Source: Daphnia pulex (taxonomy: Eukaryota; Arthropoda; Branchiopoda; Diplostraca; Daphniidae). From it: a DNA stretch of 64,000 nucleotides. Position numbers and translations under genes: made by a program. The stretch is taken from positions 2,728,001-2,792,000 of the forward strand of contig NC_060026.1 in assembly GCF_021134715.1 (NCBI RefSeq). Reading direction: 5' to 3'. Shown here piece after piece: positions 38,281 through 49,599 of this stretch; within the stretch, counting starts at the first letter, position 1, and each line of letters begins with the position of its first letter. A model generated the notes under the pieces. It made no database searches. It was not told where the DNA came from and saw nothing but the letters and a program-made list of their open reading frames with translations.

Positions 38281-38540
38281 TTAACTAACACAAACATATT
38301 ACCAATAACAAATGATGATCCGCGCTGACATTTTGGAGATACCGGCGATGTTGTGTCCATCTTCTCGACGTTTCCTCTGCATTACCTGAATAAAGAGAAA
38401 ACAATTCTTATTTAGTGACATGCAAATAAAAGTTACATAGTACAGATAGAAACAATAGTCAGGTTTTTTAGCTCAAAGATTTAAAGATGCAATTTTTAAA
38501 ACTTAAAATCAAGCTTGTAATATTGAGAACTGTAAACAGA

Positions 38541-38926
38541 ACAAAGCTCACTTGCTTGTTTTTTGAAAATTTTCCGGAAGTATACCGGAAGTAACCACAG
38601 CTCCTCAACCATTGGGCTGTCATCAAATTAAACCACATATTCGTGATCCCCATGAAATTTGGGGTCGATTAGGTGTGATTTAAACGAAATCCAAAATTTG
38701 GCCAAAATCGAGAATTTTCCTGAGTAGTTCAGGAAAATTTTCGAAACCGGAAGTACGCGTACGTAAAAAAGATAACATGAACTTTACCACAAATTTTACG
38801 AGGATCACGAATATGTGGTTCTTTTGTACGTCGAGTGAATATTAACTGAACTACTGACTGAAATGAGAAAACCGGAAGTAGAAAAAAATAACACATTTTT
38901 AAAAATCTAACAAGTGAGCTTTGTTG
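38541..38926. repeat. Fold-back (inverted-repeat) element
   Basis: The outer arms ACAAAGCTCACTTG (38541-38554) and CAAGTGAGCTTTGT (38911-38924) are exact inverted repeats. Inner arms AACCACATATTCGTGATCC (about 38632-38650) and GGATCACGAATATGTGGTT (about 38802-38820) are also inverted. CCGGAAGT motifs repeat between the arms. The whole is a long imperfect palindrome of about 386 bp, which could be a MITE of another family; no clear target-site duplication was found. Confidence 0.65.
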
Positions 38927-38999
38927 CAGGAATAGTAATCGTCAGTTATCACCAAATATTTCAACAAAATAACTGCTGATAAATGTTTAAAGAGATAAC

Positions 39000-41995
39000 T
39001 AAGTGCAAAGTAACTGACTGTTTTGACAGCTGCAAATTATCAAAAAGCCATCTAGCGTTAGAAAAAAGAAACGTCCAAGTAAAACTTCGTTTGCGCGTAA
39101 GAAGGGCCAGATTTGGAAACTATTACACAGACAGAGTCTAACGCAACTAGACTATTAATAGATAACCTACGAAAATAAGTCAATTGTTGGGTACCTGAGC
39201 ATTATCCCGTTGTGAGTGACTGCAGGTTTGTAACAGCGGACGGAAGCGATCACCGAAGTGGTCCAGAAACTCGCGAAGTCGCCAGTGAAGTAAAAAAAAT
39301 TGTGCTAAGAAGCAGTGAAGCTAGATGAGCGTGCGTCGCGAAGATAAGGATGGAGAAGAACGTTGATGGAAGTCTCTCTTCCGTCATGGACAAAAGTCAG
39401 CATTGGCACAAGAATCTCCTTGCCAGGACCACACGATTCCATAAAGAAACTGCGTGCTCTGTAAAAAAAAATGTTTTACATTAATGAAAATATAAAAATG
39501 AATAAAGCATATCAATCTTTACCTTTTCTAAGATGCACACTGAAATGCTCATGATGAAAAACCGTAAAAATGGAATTCACAGCAACCAACAGCATTACTC
39601 CACATGTTGAGATAAATTTCCTGATGCTTAAGAAAGTGTCATGAAGTATTGCAGTATCGGTGTAATAGGAGGTATTGATGCTTACCTTTGTCATGTGGGT
39701 GATGAATTTAGTTAGGCATTTGACTTTCATCAAGCAGATCTGGTACATACATGGCAGGTCACTTCACACTCTTCATGTCTCTGAAACTCTAAGTAGAAAT
39801 GGGACAAGGAAATTCTCTACGTTATTTACAAATTTACACAAATTTACCTATGAGAAATAAAACTGTACCTATCTCTTAGCTGGGTTGCCTTCTAAACAGA
39901 AGTAAAACAGAAATAACATCAAACATGCTGCGGCAGGGTTTACACCACCAAAATGGCGAGATTCAGAAAAGATCCAATGGTTCAAGAATACCTATTTTAC
40001 ATGAAAATCTGAATTATAATGGTCTGGTAGCATTAATGGGAAAATACCTTATTTCTGCACATTTGTATTCCACTATATATGTGCTTCAAACATAAGATCT
40101 AATGGATGGAAATTGACTGAGAACTAAGTAAACTTGTTGGAATGACTGACACAGTATGCATCTAGAATTTGAAGAAATAAGTTGGTGTAAAAACAGTATA
40201 AAAATAAGAAAACTAGGTAAAGATAAACTTACATATGATACGTAGTTCAATTTGGTAATTGAAATCACAGGAATATAATTATAAAACTATAAATTAGCAA
40301 CAATTTGTTTCGATCATTTCGACTCGTTTCACCTGTTCACCATGAAAGAACAACATTGGCGACACTGGCGACATCTATGAATGAATTTTGAATTTCAAGT
40401 TAGTTGCACAGTTGTCAGTCACAGACAGACATGACAATGACATAAGACGTCGTCACTTTCTTAAGTTACTTTTTAAACAACGGAGATAGGATAATAAGTT
40501 AACTGTTAATAAGTAATAGATCTCACAATCCTTAGCTAATGATTCTTACCGCATTCTTTACTAAATGTTTTCACTTTCAGATAATTCAGCTGAAGTCTTC
40601 ATGCACCTGCCTACCTGGCCAACTAGCCCTAGGTGCTCATCGTGACAATAGAAATAATCTGGTCTAATCCAACAACGCTACCTATGTCTTCTGAAGCTAA
40701 ATAATTTCTGTTGCAAGGTAGTTATTTTATCAAAATTATTCTTAATAGCTGTATTCTTTAATGTTTGTAATATTCACATTAACTTTTCCCTGTCAAGTTG
40801 TTGTAAAATGTAAATCTTCAAGATATCCTTCGCCTTCGTCAATTGGCCAATTGCCAGATCCAATTCTTTGCTGCTATCTATTTTGAGGGCAGCAGCGAGA
40901 AAATGCTGCTACTCAAGATTATGTGGTGTTCACCACTCAGTTCTAATTTAGGACAATGTAATATTGATAGATTTGAGGTATTGCTTTCTGTCACTACAAT
41001 ATGGTTAGAAATAACCAAATTATCTAAATATACTCTCCTTTCAGGTTAATCCCTTTCTGCTGTCATAGCTGTTTTGAAACTGACGAGAGATTGCTGGAAT
41101 TGAAGACTGATAAATTGTGTAGTTAGCTAATTTACAAATGCATATCTGGGCTCCCTTCTTTTCTGTGGCCCCGTTTCCCTAACTAACCACTAATCAACGC
41201 CCGCCGGTGGTCACTCACCCGCTGTGATAACCAGGAGGAGGGGAGGGCTCTGGTCGAACGGGGACTTGGAAGACCCATGATCTGATGAAAACTCTTGGAG
41301 GATCATGAGTCTAGCCCGGAAGCTTAGTATGACTATATCTCCCCGGAAAAACTAACCTCGTACTTCTCTCTTCTTCCCGGTCCAGATCTATATCTGGGGG
41401 CCGTAGACTAATTTTGCTAGATGTGCGATTTAAAACAAAGCAATGCGCAGGTCATGTGCCACAAAATGAGACAAAAAGTGATGATTTGTTTTTGCAATTA
41501 GTAACATTTTTAACTTGACCGACGGAGATTTCTGTAAAAATAAATCGTCGCTGTTTGTCTCATTGTGTGGCGAATTGCTCGCTTAACTAGCATTAAATAA
41601 GAAAAAGTATTGAACCAGACGCTTTGCCTATTGAAATAGTTTATTAATATATATACTGAAAGAAATATATTTCGTTTTACTGTAATCAAATGTTTTATAG
41701 TGCAAACTCTCAAAATACAGGGTTAGGGCATATAAATGGTTTTGAGTTTTCAGGTGTTATGGAAATGGGATTGGTAAACAATTTATTTGTATGTAAGTGT
41801 TGGATTAATAGGTTATATCAAATCCCTATTTCATGCATCAGCCGACTATAAATGAATAATAACCATCAACTACTTTTATAATAATAATATCTATTCCCCC
41901 CCCCCACCTTATTCTCGTTGCTTTCACAACGCAAAGAGCTGTTTATTATTTGCTGGACCTAAAATCTCCCCATATTTTTGTTGTTGTTTTGTCCT
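39000..41995. other. Gene-poor stretch
   Basis: No supportable gene. A short open frame starts at 39350 (MEKNVDGSLSSVMDK) and runs about 38 codons to a GTAAAA site, but has no recognisable similarity or partner exon. The region around 41142-41398 differs in composition and may be an insertion (listed separately). Confidence 0.35.
41142..41398. repeat. Possible insertion flanked by 9-bp direct repeats
   Basis: ATATCTGGG occurs at 41142-41150 and again at 41390-41398. The 239 bp between them are markedly GC-richer than the flanks. The direct repeats could be a target-site duplication, but I found no convincing terminal inverted repeats or poly-A tail, so the class is unknown and chance is possible. 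Confidence 0.3.
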
Positions 41996-43490
41996 TCTTA
42001 ACATGTAAATGGTAAACTGCAAACATAAAAAAAATCTAACAAAATACTGGCTGCAACTTCCGTACACGATCCAGGCACCAAGGAACAGCCGCAGGTAAAC
42101 TTGATACCAAATAATCTTTCACCAGCAAAGGCTGCAACAGAATGCCACAGTGGACAGCAGCAACTATGGGAACATAAACCTTTAACCAAAATGAAATTAA
42201 TCTTTTGTATCAATGGAAATGCTGTATAAAAATTAAAAATAAACAAATATCATTCAACAAAGCAATCCAACAGAATTACTTAACAAAGAAATCAACAGTT
42301 GGCAAGCTTATGTAAGAGTCTTAACTGAAGTCAAAAGAAATAAAGCAAAGAACTAGTCATCAACAAAGTAAATGTGTAGCCTTGCTTTAAAAAAGTTTAC
42401 CAACATAATTACTTTAAGTTCTCTTTTTCTGCATGTGATGTAAGCTACAACTGGTACTGGTACAGGTAGCAAGCCGGCATGAGGAACACCTATCACCAGC
42501 TGGCAGCAACAAATCCGTGTTCACATTGGATGCAATGAAGAAGCTCAGACTTCACCAGGTCCATTGTAAATTTTTTTTGAAAATTCTAAAAAAGAGTTGA
42601 AGGATAAGCTATTGGAAGACCCTCAAGTCATCAAATAATTAAATATGTAGCCTTACAGCTAGAGACTTGATTGACACATTTACTATTGTTTTGAAGTTCT
42701 GCATCTGCATGTAACAAACTGCAACAGGGAAAGTCCCGACTTCACCTGAGTCCTACTTGAGAAAAAATCAATTACCATCAAGAAAGGATGTGACAGAATC
42801 CATCATAAAGACTTTAGATAAGTTATGAAGGAGTCTACAGTTGACAGGCTTTTCTAACATAAAATGTAGTGCAATCAATTTAAACCAATGGACATGAAAT
42901 CATGTAAACCACATTCCCTTTCTACACTAAACCGAAAATTCTGCAACAGAGAAGCAAAGTATAGTAGCACAGTCATCAATTCACTATTTCTGTAGCCTGC
43001 TGGTTGCAACTTGAACAAATTTGTAATTACTTTAATTGTTCTGAAGTTCTCCATGTGACAAAATGAATTTGGACAGCAATGAAGGAAGTCCCGACTTAAG
43101 CAGGCTGTTTATCCTACTGAAAAAAAAAATCAATTACTATTGTGCAACAAAATCTTATGTGGCATTACAAAATTGCAAAATGACAGAAGTTAAGTGAGAC
43201 CATGCAGTTGCAGTCCCTCAGAATTACTTTACAATTGCTCCAAAAGAATCTGAAGATAGCAACCTTTTCCAACATTAAAAACAATGTAGTTCAAACCAAT
43301 GGACTTGCAGTTAAAAATTTGATCAATATAATTACATCACTAATTTTCTAAGCTAGTCTCACATTTAGCACACAGCATAAGATTTCTCATTAACTGGCAC
43401 CTACACAATAAATTTCGGCTTTTACATTTTTTAACTAGTATGCATAGGAAAAACATGATACGTTAAGCGGAAATTCTTTCTACAAACCAG
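41995..43490 (-). repeat. Diverged tandem repeats, possibly exons of a non-coding RNA
   Basis: Three to four diverged units share, on the minus strand, a GTGAAGTCGGGACTT-like motif (plus-strand positions about 42536-42558, 42729-42750 and 43083-43104), followed 20-40 bases later by a GCATGTxACA-like motif and GTTGCA. No conserved reading frame runs through the units. An ATG exon with a good context (MAAGIHREATVIANSL, plus positions about 43477-43553) lies just upstream on the minus strand and could be the 5' end of the same transcript. Function unknown. Confidence 0.35.
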
Positions 43491-43812
43491 GACAATGGTC
43501 CATTATTCAGGGAATTCGCAATTACTGTCGCTTCTCGATGAATGCCAGCAGCCATCTTGAAAGCAACACGCAAGCCACAACATTGCCATTTTCAGCTTTG
43601 CAATTAAACACGTCCGCATCTGGCGCATTTTCTTCAAACTGCAATTGCAAAGAGCCAATCAGCCAAGCGGAAAAAGTCCGACTGTGAATACAAAATGTTC
43701 AGCTTGTCGACTAATTTTAAAAGTTATTAAAACGTAATTGTATTATAATAATGAATAAAGAATAATCCGTACCAGATTCGAAATCGACCCGACAAGGCGA
43801 CAAGTCTATAGA

Positions 43813-44058
43813 ATGTCTATGATTAACAAATCAGTGAAATCACGCCAAGTTTCAACACGACTTCTTAGCTTTATTGATGCTCCAGTTCCGGTAGACTGTC
43901 TTTTTAATGTAGACTTTTTGTGCAGAAAGAAGAATCAAAAACCAAGAGACAGGATAATTAAGATTAGTTATTGCGATTTGGGTTTGAGACTTTCTTTATA
44001 TCGTCACGCAGCATCAGAGACCAGATTGCGATTTTTTCGGTATCGACGTGCCGTGTAA
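43813..44058 (+). CDS. Small uncharacterised open frame
   Basis: An 81-residue open frame from a true ATG (MSMINKSVKSRQVSTRLLSF to RFFRYRRAV) with a basic composition. I do not recognise a domain, and no splice-linked neighbour was found. It may be a chance frame. Confidence 0.15.
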   Translation: MSMINKSVKSRQVSTRLLSFIDAPVPVDCLFNVDFLCRKKNQKPRDRIIKISYCDLGLRLSLYRHAASETRLRFFRYRRAV

Positions 44059-44553
44059 TTAATTTAAATTGATCTTAACAATCAGGGAACTACTATTTTA
44101 TAAATGACACGTGAAACCTTGTGTGGAGCGACGCCGACGCGCGTTATTTAAAAACAAATACAAACCCTTTTAGCTTATTTAAGCGCAGTTTTTTTTTTTT
44201 TTTAAATAACTCTTTAGAGTATAGAAATGCAACGATAAAATGGCGTATAGTGTCGAATCGTGTCGTGCCGAGTTTTTTTATTGGAATAACCCATTTGCTC
44301 TTGCGCAGGACGTGAAAACGAAGATCCATAGTCCGTGAGTTAACAAAGAAAGTCGAAAGATTGGAAAAAGCACTACGCTACACATAATTATTTAAATAAA
44401 GAATGAGTAACAGTCCCCAGAATCAAACCAAGGCATTCTAACTCTTCCTTTCAAAGCCAGCACCGCATTTGAATTTCCTTTCATGGGAAACGTGATTGCA
44501 TTATTACGCAGTAGAAGTGAGCGATCGGTGCTGACATTTATTGCGCTTCCGAA

Positions 44554-45510
44554 ATGAAGCACGTTCGCCAACAGGCCAAGGTCTATTTCAGCCAAATACC
44601 ACCGACTACTGAGACAAGAAAATCAATCGATCAGGAAAGCAATTATGCAGATTCGCCTATAACGAATACAAACGAGACAGCATCCCTTGTTACAGTGACG
44701 CTTCTGTTGGATTCGGTGAGTATAAATCTGAATTTGCTTCATTGAATGCCAGGGAACTGTCAGCCTTTTTTTGGTTTTTAGTGTAGCTAAACTATTTAGA
44801 TGTAAAGGTAATCTAGCTTCTCTATCAGATTTAAAAATGTTTCCTTAACCGTTGTCGGTGTCTGTGCTAGGGCTATTTACAGATAAAAGATGGTGGTTGG
44901 TATGCTGGTAAGTCTTGATCGCAGCCAATTTCACGTATCATTGAAAGGAGGGGGGCATTAAACGTCATGAGCATAAATAGAACGATGAAAGTTGATTGAA
45001 TCGGAGCTGTGCACATCGGTGAATGCCGATTCTCTTGTGCATTTCACGGTGGACCTAAGCTAACAAGAACTTGTTGCGTACACAGAGAATCTGCAGGGAA
45101 TATTAAATTAGAACTATAAGCAGCCCACGCGAAAAAAAAAACCACTATCCCGTCTCGGCGGTATCTGAAAATAGCAAAACAGACCAAAAATAAATCGTTT
45201 GAAGGAAATGCAATATTGAATCAAAAGGGTACAGACCACTCTACGTGATGTTCAACGCCATTCTCCGACTCAATAACCGAACCCAGCATGAAGTAAATTC
45301 CAATGCTCTTAATACATTTTTGAACTCCCTTTTTCATCTTTTTTTTACATTATTCCAATTTCCTTTTCCTCAGATGGAATTAAATTTTACATTATTTTTT
45401 ATTCCACTCAACATCCATGTACGTATAGAGGGAAGCATAATTCATATGTAATGATGCACAATATAAACATCAGATGTTGTATAACCTGTGAAATTGTAAA
45501 TATGTCTTAA
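44554..45510 (+). CDS. Putative small three-exon gene, unknown function
   Basis: Three segments join in phase with reasonable splice sites. Exon 44554-44715 starts with ATG in a good context and ends at a GTGAGT donor. Exon 44871-44907 lies between a GTGCTAG acceptor and a GTAAGT donor. Exon 45374-45510 follows TTTTCCTCAG and ends in TAA. The 111-residue product begins MKHVRQQAKVYFSQI, reads GYLQIKDGGWYA across exon 2, and ends with a Cys-bearing segment (RCCITCEIVNMS). I recognise no family. Real splice sites with consistent phase argue for a transcript; lack of similarity argues for caution. Confidence 0.3.
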
Positions 45511-45959
45511 ATGCTGTTGCAGAAGAGAAATTGAAAGATTTGATATGCACATTGCACACTGAAAAGGACACATAATTAACTTTAAATTTAGTATAAGAGG
45601 AGAGTACAATATACTTATCTGTACATAATAACAAACAGTTGAGCTTGTCAAATATCACACGCTGCAATACATGTACATATTAAAGATTAAAATGGCTAGT
45701 TGCAAATCAATAAACATCACATAATAACTTTAAACTGCCTTCCAAATAACGAAGGCTTACACAAAACTGTAAAATGTGACTATGTGTCTATGAGCTGGGA
45801 AATGTTTGATTATTAGTGGCCCAAAAGGAGCTATTGGTAAGAATAATTTGTACATCTTTCGCAAAGGTCGCACACCATACATACCACACAATCGAGACGG
45901 TTGATTCAGGTGTCCCATACACAAATCGTTCCAGACACCACGGTACACCATGCCAGACA

Positions 45960-48881
45960 CTATTCATCGTTGACGGTTATGCAAGAATTGTTCGGAGCCC
46001 GTGGGATGTCAAGGTTGCTGACCACAACGCCGGAAACGCCTTGCGAGGAAGCCATTTCTTTTGTTGACGGGTGCTGGACAATGGCCGGCTCGTCAGATCC
46101 AGGACGATTGAGTAATGTCCTCAGGTAATCTCGACGACGTTTGTGGCTAACGCCCATCGCCATCTGGCTGCGTTGATGGCGTTTCTTTCGACCCAGGAAC
46201 CTGGACGAAAATTTCTCCCAAGCCGTCCGGAACTGTGTACACATTCAATTCAATAAAAATAGATTTGAATTTCTATATTGGGATTATTAATCCGCAGATC
46301 CTACCTGGGTATTGAGGAGTCCGTAGATAAGAGGATTGAGAACAGCTGACGTCTTAGCGAACAGGGAGGGGACCGTCGCTACAGCTGGTGAAATAGTTCC
46401 GGCATAAAATTTGGTTTCCGATGAAATCGAGTCATGGGTAACATTGTCTTCGATGAACGTTTCCACGAGTGCCATAATGGAGTAGGGAGTCCAAGCGGTA
46501 AGAAAAGCTCCAATCATGACGGCCACCATGAACGTCACTCGCTTCTCCACCGTGTCGCTATTGTTGCTGGTCTGTTGACTCTGTCGTTGGGCGTTGTTAG
46601 TCGTCGTCGTCTGAAGAGTCGTCCTCAGCTTCCTCCTCATTTCGCTCGTCTGTCGATTTAAAATGAAGAAATATAATGATTAGATTTTAAGGGGCATAAT
46701 CTTGTTGGGCTGTGGAGGATTGGTCGACTTGCGCCAGACATTTTACTGGCGGCAATAATATAACAAGTCTGGAGAAAACTTTTGATTTGCTTCTTTCGAC
46801 GAATCTTGGTGACTTTCTTTAAAAAGTAATGAGAGTCTCAGGCTTATAGGTCCCCCCAAACTTAATTGTGTAAAGATGCGACAAAGCAACGAGTGTGCTT
46901 CTTCTTAACTTCGAACCCAACAACTTATGCAACTTTCATTATTATGCCCTTTGTTTTACATAACAGTTGACAATTAAATTTACGATTCTTTTCAAAACTT
47001 GTTTCGTCGCTTGTCATTATTACCTTGTGGATGAAAAGTACAATGCTGATGTAGGAGACGAAGATGGCCAACAGCGGAATAAACAGTCCCATGGCGAACA
47101 TGTAGAGGATGTAGGAGCGATTGTTGTCCATTTTCGATTCCCAGTTGACTGAGCAACTAAAACATTTGATAATCAATAATTAGAAATGAAAAGAAATTGA
47201 ATATTAAAAAATCATCTCTTTGCACCTGATGTGAGCTGCTTCGCGATCGTAACGGCCCCACCCGAAAAGCGGAGGGCAAGTGACGATCAGGGTATAAGTC
47301 CAGATGAATGTCAAAAGGAGAGCTCCTTGACGACGGTCCAGTCGGCCGTTTGGATCGGTGAAGTTGCCATTGCGATTGGTAGGACACCAGACGACGTGCT
47401 GACACCGCCATAAAGCCAATACTGTTAGAGTGGTGATTGATCCTATTCCTGCAATAACACGAACACAACTCCTCATTAATTAGGGGGAAAATCGATTGAT
47501 TTTTTCGTTACATCACACAAAATCACCTGCAGTTGACATAATCATGGCGTAAGCCACACATAATTCGTGACTGAAAGGCCAAGTAAACTTTAATGCGGCG
47601 GCGGCTGATATGGGCGTCCTATTCCGTCCAGAGAAATGAAATTGTTGAATCATATAAAAAAGAAACTTTGGACAGAAATTTACCCGAAACCGGCGATGGC
47701 TCCGTCGGAGCAAGCCAAGTTGAGCAGCATCCAGTTCAAGGGTGTCATCTTCTGCGAATTGTACCACGGCGGATAATGTTGGCGTAACACGGCAACCGGC
47801 CATTAGCGTCATAATAAAAAATATTAAACGAATAAATTCATGTGCATTGCATTCTCTGATTACACAATAATATGACAGTGTCTAGCGGTATCTAGGAAAC
47901 CAGTATCACTTTACAAACAAGGATAATAATTTTACTTTATTTTTAAAAATTACTTTGCTACTTTTCAGGGTATTGCTGCTCGAGGGAATATTACAGCTGC
48001 TATTATCGATTGGGCACGATCCGCCAAACCGCAAGATGTTCAAAAACGACGAAGTAAAATTTGGAAACAAAATTTTTTGCCGGGAAATAACGCGCAACAT
48101 ATTCCGCTTCGACGACGACTCGCGCAATAATTGGCGGCCAATTTAAATTTTAGACCCAAGAGACTGGCAAATTCGACAGCAATTGAAGTAAATTACCGAA
48201 TTTTTTTCGACTTTGACGTGCGTCATTGTATGAAAACGCTTACGGGGAAGATGTAATTTCATCAACAAGAATGAGACACACATAATAGTTCCCTTGATAT
48301 CTGAACCTTCGTTTAGACATGAGACGCAGACGTAATTAACTTACTGGCAATCTGCCTGTCTCTTTGGCATAGGTAAATGAACACCGTCCATGCAATTTCA
48401 ATTTCAATTCAACAAAGATACAAAAAAAAACATCTTACTTTTACATAACGACAGATAGAGGCAGTTGAGTAATAATTTTTGAGAATTCAAGGAATTTGAC
48501 AATTACCTGCGAGTCGTTGAGGATGATGACGACGACGACAATGTTCATAAACAGTCCGGCGATGCTGATGAAGAGCAAATAAGCGCTGGCCGACCAGTAC
48601 ACCCAAACGGGCATCAGAAAATATTCCACCGTAGGAAGGGTGAGATTTTCTTCCGGGTTGAACCTTCCGCTGCTGTTGAGAAACGATTCCTTCTCGCCTT
48701 GGACTTGGGGGATGCCCATCAGGAACCCGAGCACCGCTCCTGAATTATCGAAGGAATTCGACTCGTAGTCCACCCATTCGATCCCGTTAATCGCCAGCGA
48801 TCCGGCGCGCCCGCAGAAAATTAGAAGGTAGACCCCAATGCAGTAGGGAATCCCAGCACTGATGACGGCTGAAATGGACAT
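45960..48881 (-). CDS. Ciliary-type opsin (pteropsin-like) with altered E/DRY motif
   Basis: Seven-helix retinal-binding GPCR. Exons in transcription order: 48507-48881, 47684-47751, 47527-47618, 47226-47448, 47024-47156, 46305-46649 and 45960-46232; 502 residues. The retinal Lys is in VPSLFAKTSAVLNPLIY (about residue 396). The ECL2 counterion Glu (bovine E181 equivalent) is in DREAAHISC, six residues before the disulphide Cys. The TM3 start has HELCVAY, with Tyr at the bovine E113 position. ECL2 CSVNWES and TM7 ISPAVATVPSLFAK resemble ciliary opsins rather than rhabdomeric ones. Oddities: the E/DRY triplet is WRC (about residues 192-194), and the extracellular N-terminus is about 80 residues long with a hydrophobic, signal-like start and N-glycosylation sites (NSS, NLT). 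The start is the first ATG after a possible acceptor, so further 5' coding exons cannot be excluded. Confidence 0.88.
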
Positions 48882-49321
48882 GCTCCTAACAGGATCTGCG
48901 ATTTGAATCAATAAATTATTTGGTCGGGGAGGCCACGTTTAAATTCTGAACGTCGTACTGAAGTCAGATGTTGAGTGATGGAGGGTCTTATATAGCGGCG
49001 ACAGCTGTAGGGATGTCCACGTGTGTGCAGCGCAGAAGCGCAGGATTTTTTGAAATGACCTTTATCCTTTTCATCACGGCTGTCGGCGCAAAGAAACCGC
49101 AACGGGTATTACAGTTGCCCATATTTTCCAATTGGCCTCTAAACTCGGAAATGTTTTTCAAATTCAGGATTTTTTTTTCCAGAAAATTCCAATTTGTCCA
49201 GGGTATGATATCCTGAACATAAAGTGGTAGCTTTTCGCCTTTATTTCATTTGTAGCATACCGCCGAGTATAGAAGTGTAGTGACTGGAAGTGGACATGAA
49301 ATCGGACAGCGTGTAATCCGA

Positions 49322-49591
49322 TCAGAAGCCTTCGGTTGCTGAGCACGAACGGTAGCAAGGATCGCCTATTGCACCTATATGAAATTTGGCAGAATCAGAA
49401 TACAAATAAACCTGACAGGAATAGGCTGTTACAGTTATAATTAATATGTAATCACCAATGGACGGTTCGCAGCAGATGATGACGTCATTTTTTTGCACAA
49501 ATGCATTTCGCACTGACAGCCCGAAATCGTCGTCGGTGGAATCCTCGCCGAACAATCGCCCTACCGCAATATCAAAGTGTGAATTCCACAA
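49322..49591 (-). CDS. Two putative minus-strand exons of an unknown or upstream-extended gene
   Basis: On the minus strand an open segment (about 49591 down to 49456) reads GRLFGEDSTDDDFGLSVRN and ends CCEPSIG at a GTGATT donor. A second exon (49374-49322), after an ATATAG acceptor, reads AIGDPCYRSCSATEGF and stops. The phases fit. No start codon is visible. The first exon could instead be spliced in phase to the sequence just before the opsin ATG (acceptor at about 48896), giving an N-terminal extension of the opsin. I do not recognise a family. Confidence 0.25.
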   Translation of the reverse strand: MWNSHFDIAVGRLFGEDSTDDDFGLSVRNAFVQKNDVIICCEPSIGDYILIITVTAYSCQVYLYSDSAKFHIGAIGDPCYRSCSATEGF

Positions 49592-49599
49592 ATAAGCAA

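Noticed and set aside
38112-38360. Minus-strand open frame of 82 codons
   Set aside because: It lies mostly inside the piggyBac-like MITE and crosses its right end; it shows no protein similarity.
44400-44480. tRNA-like B-box (GGTTTGATTC on the minus strand)
   Set aside because: No matching A-box, acceptor stem or anticodon arm could be formed.
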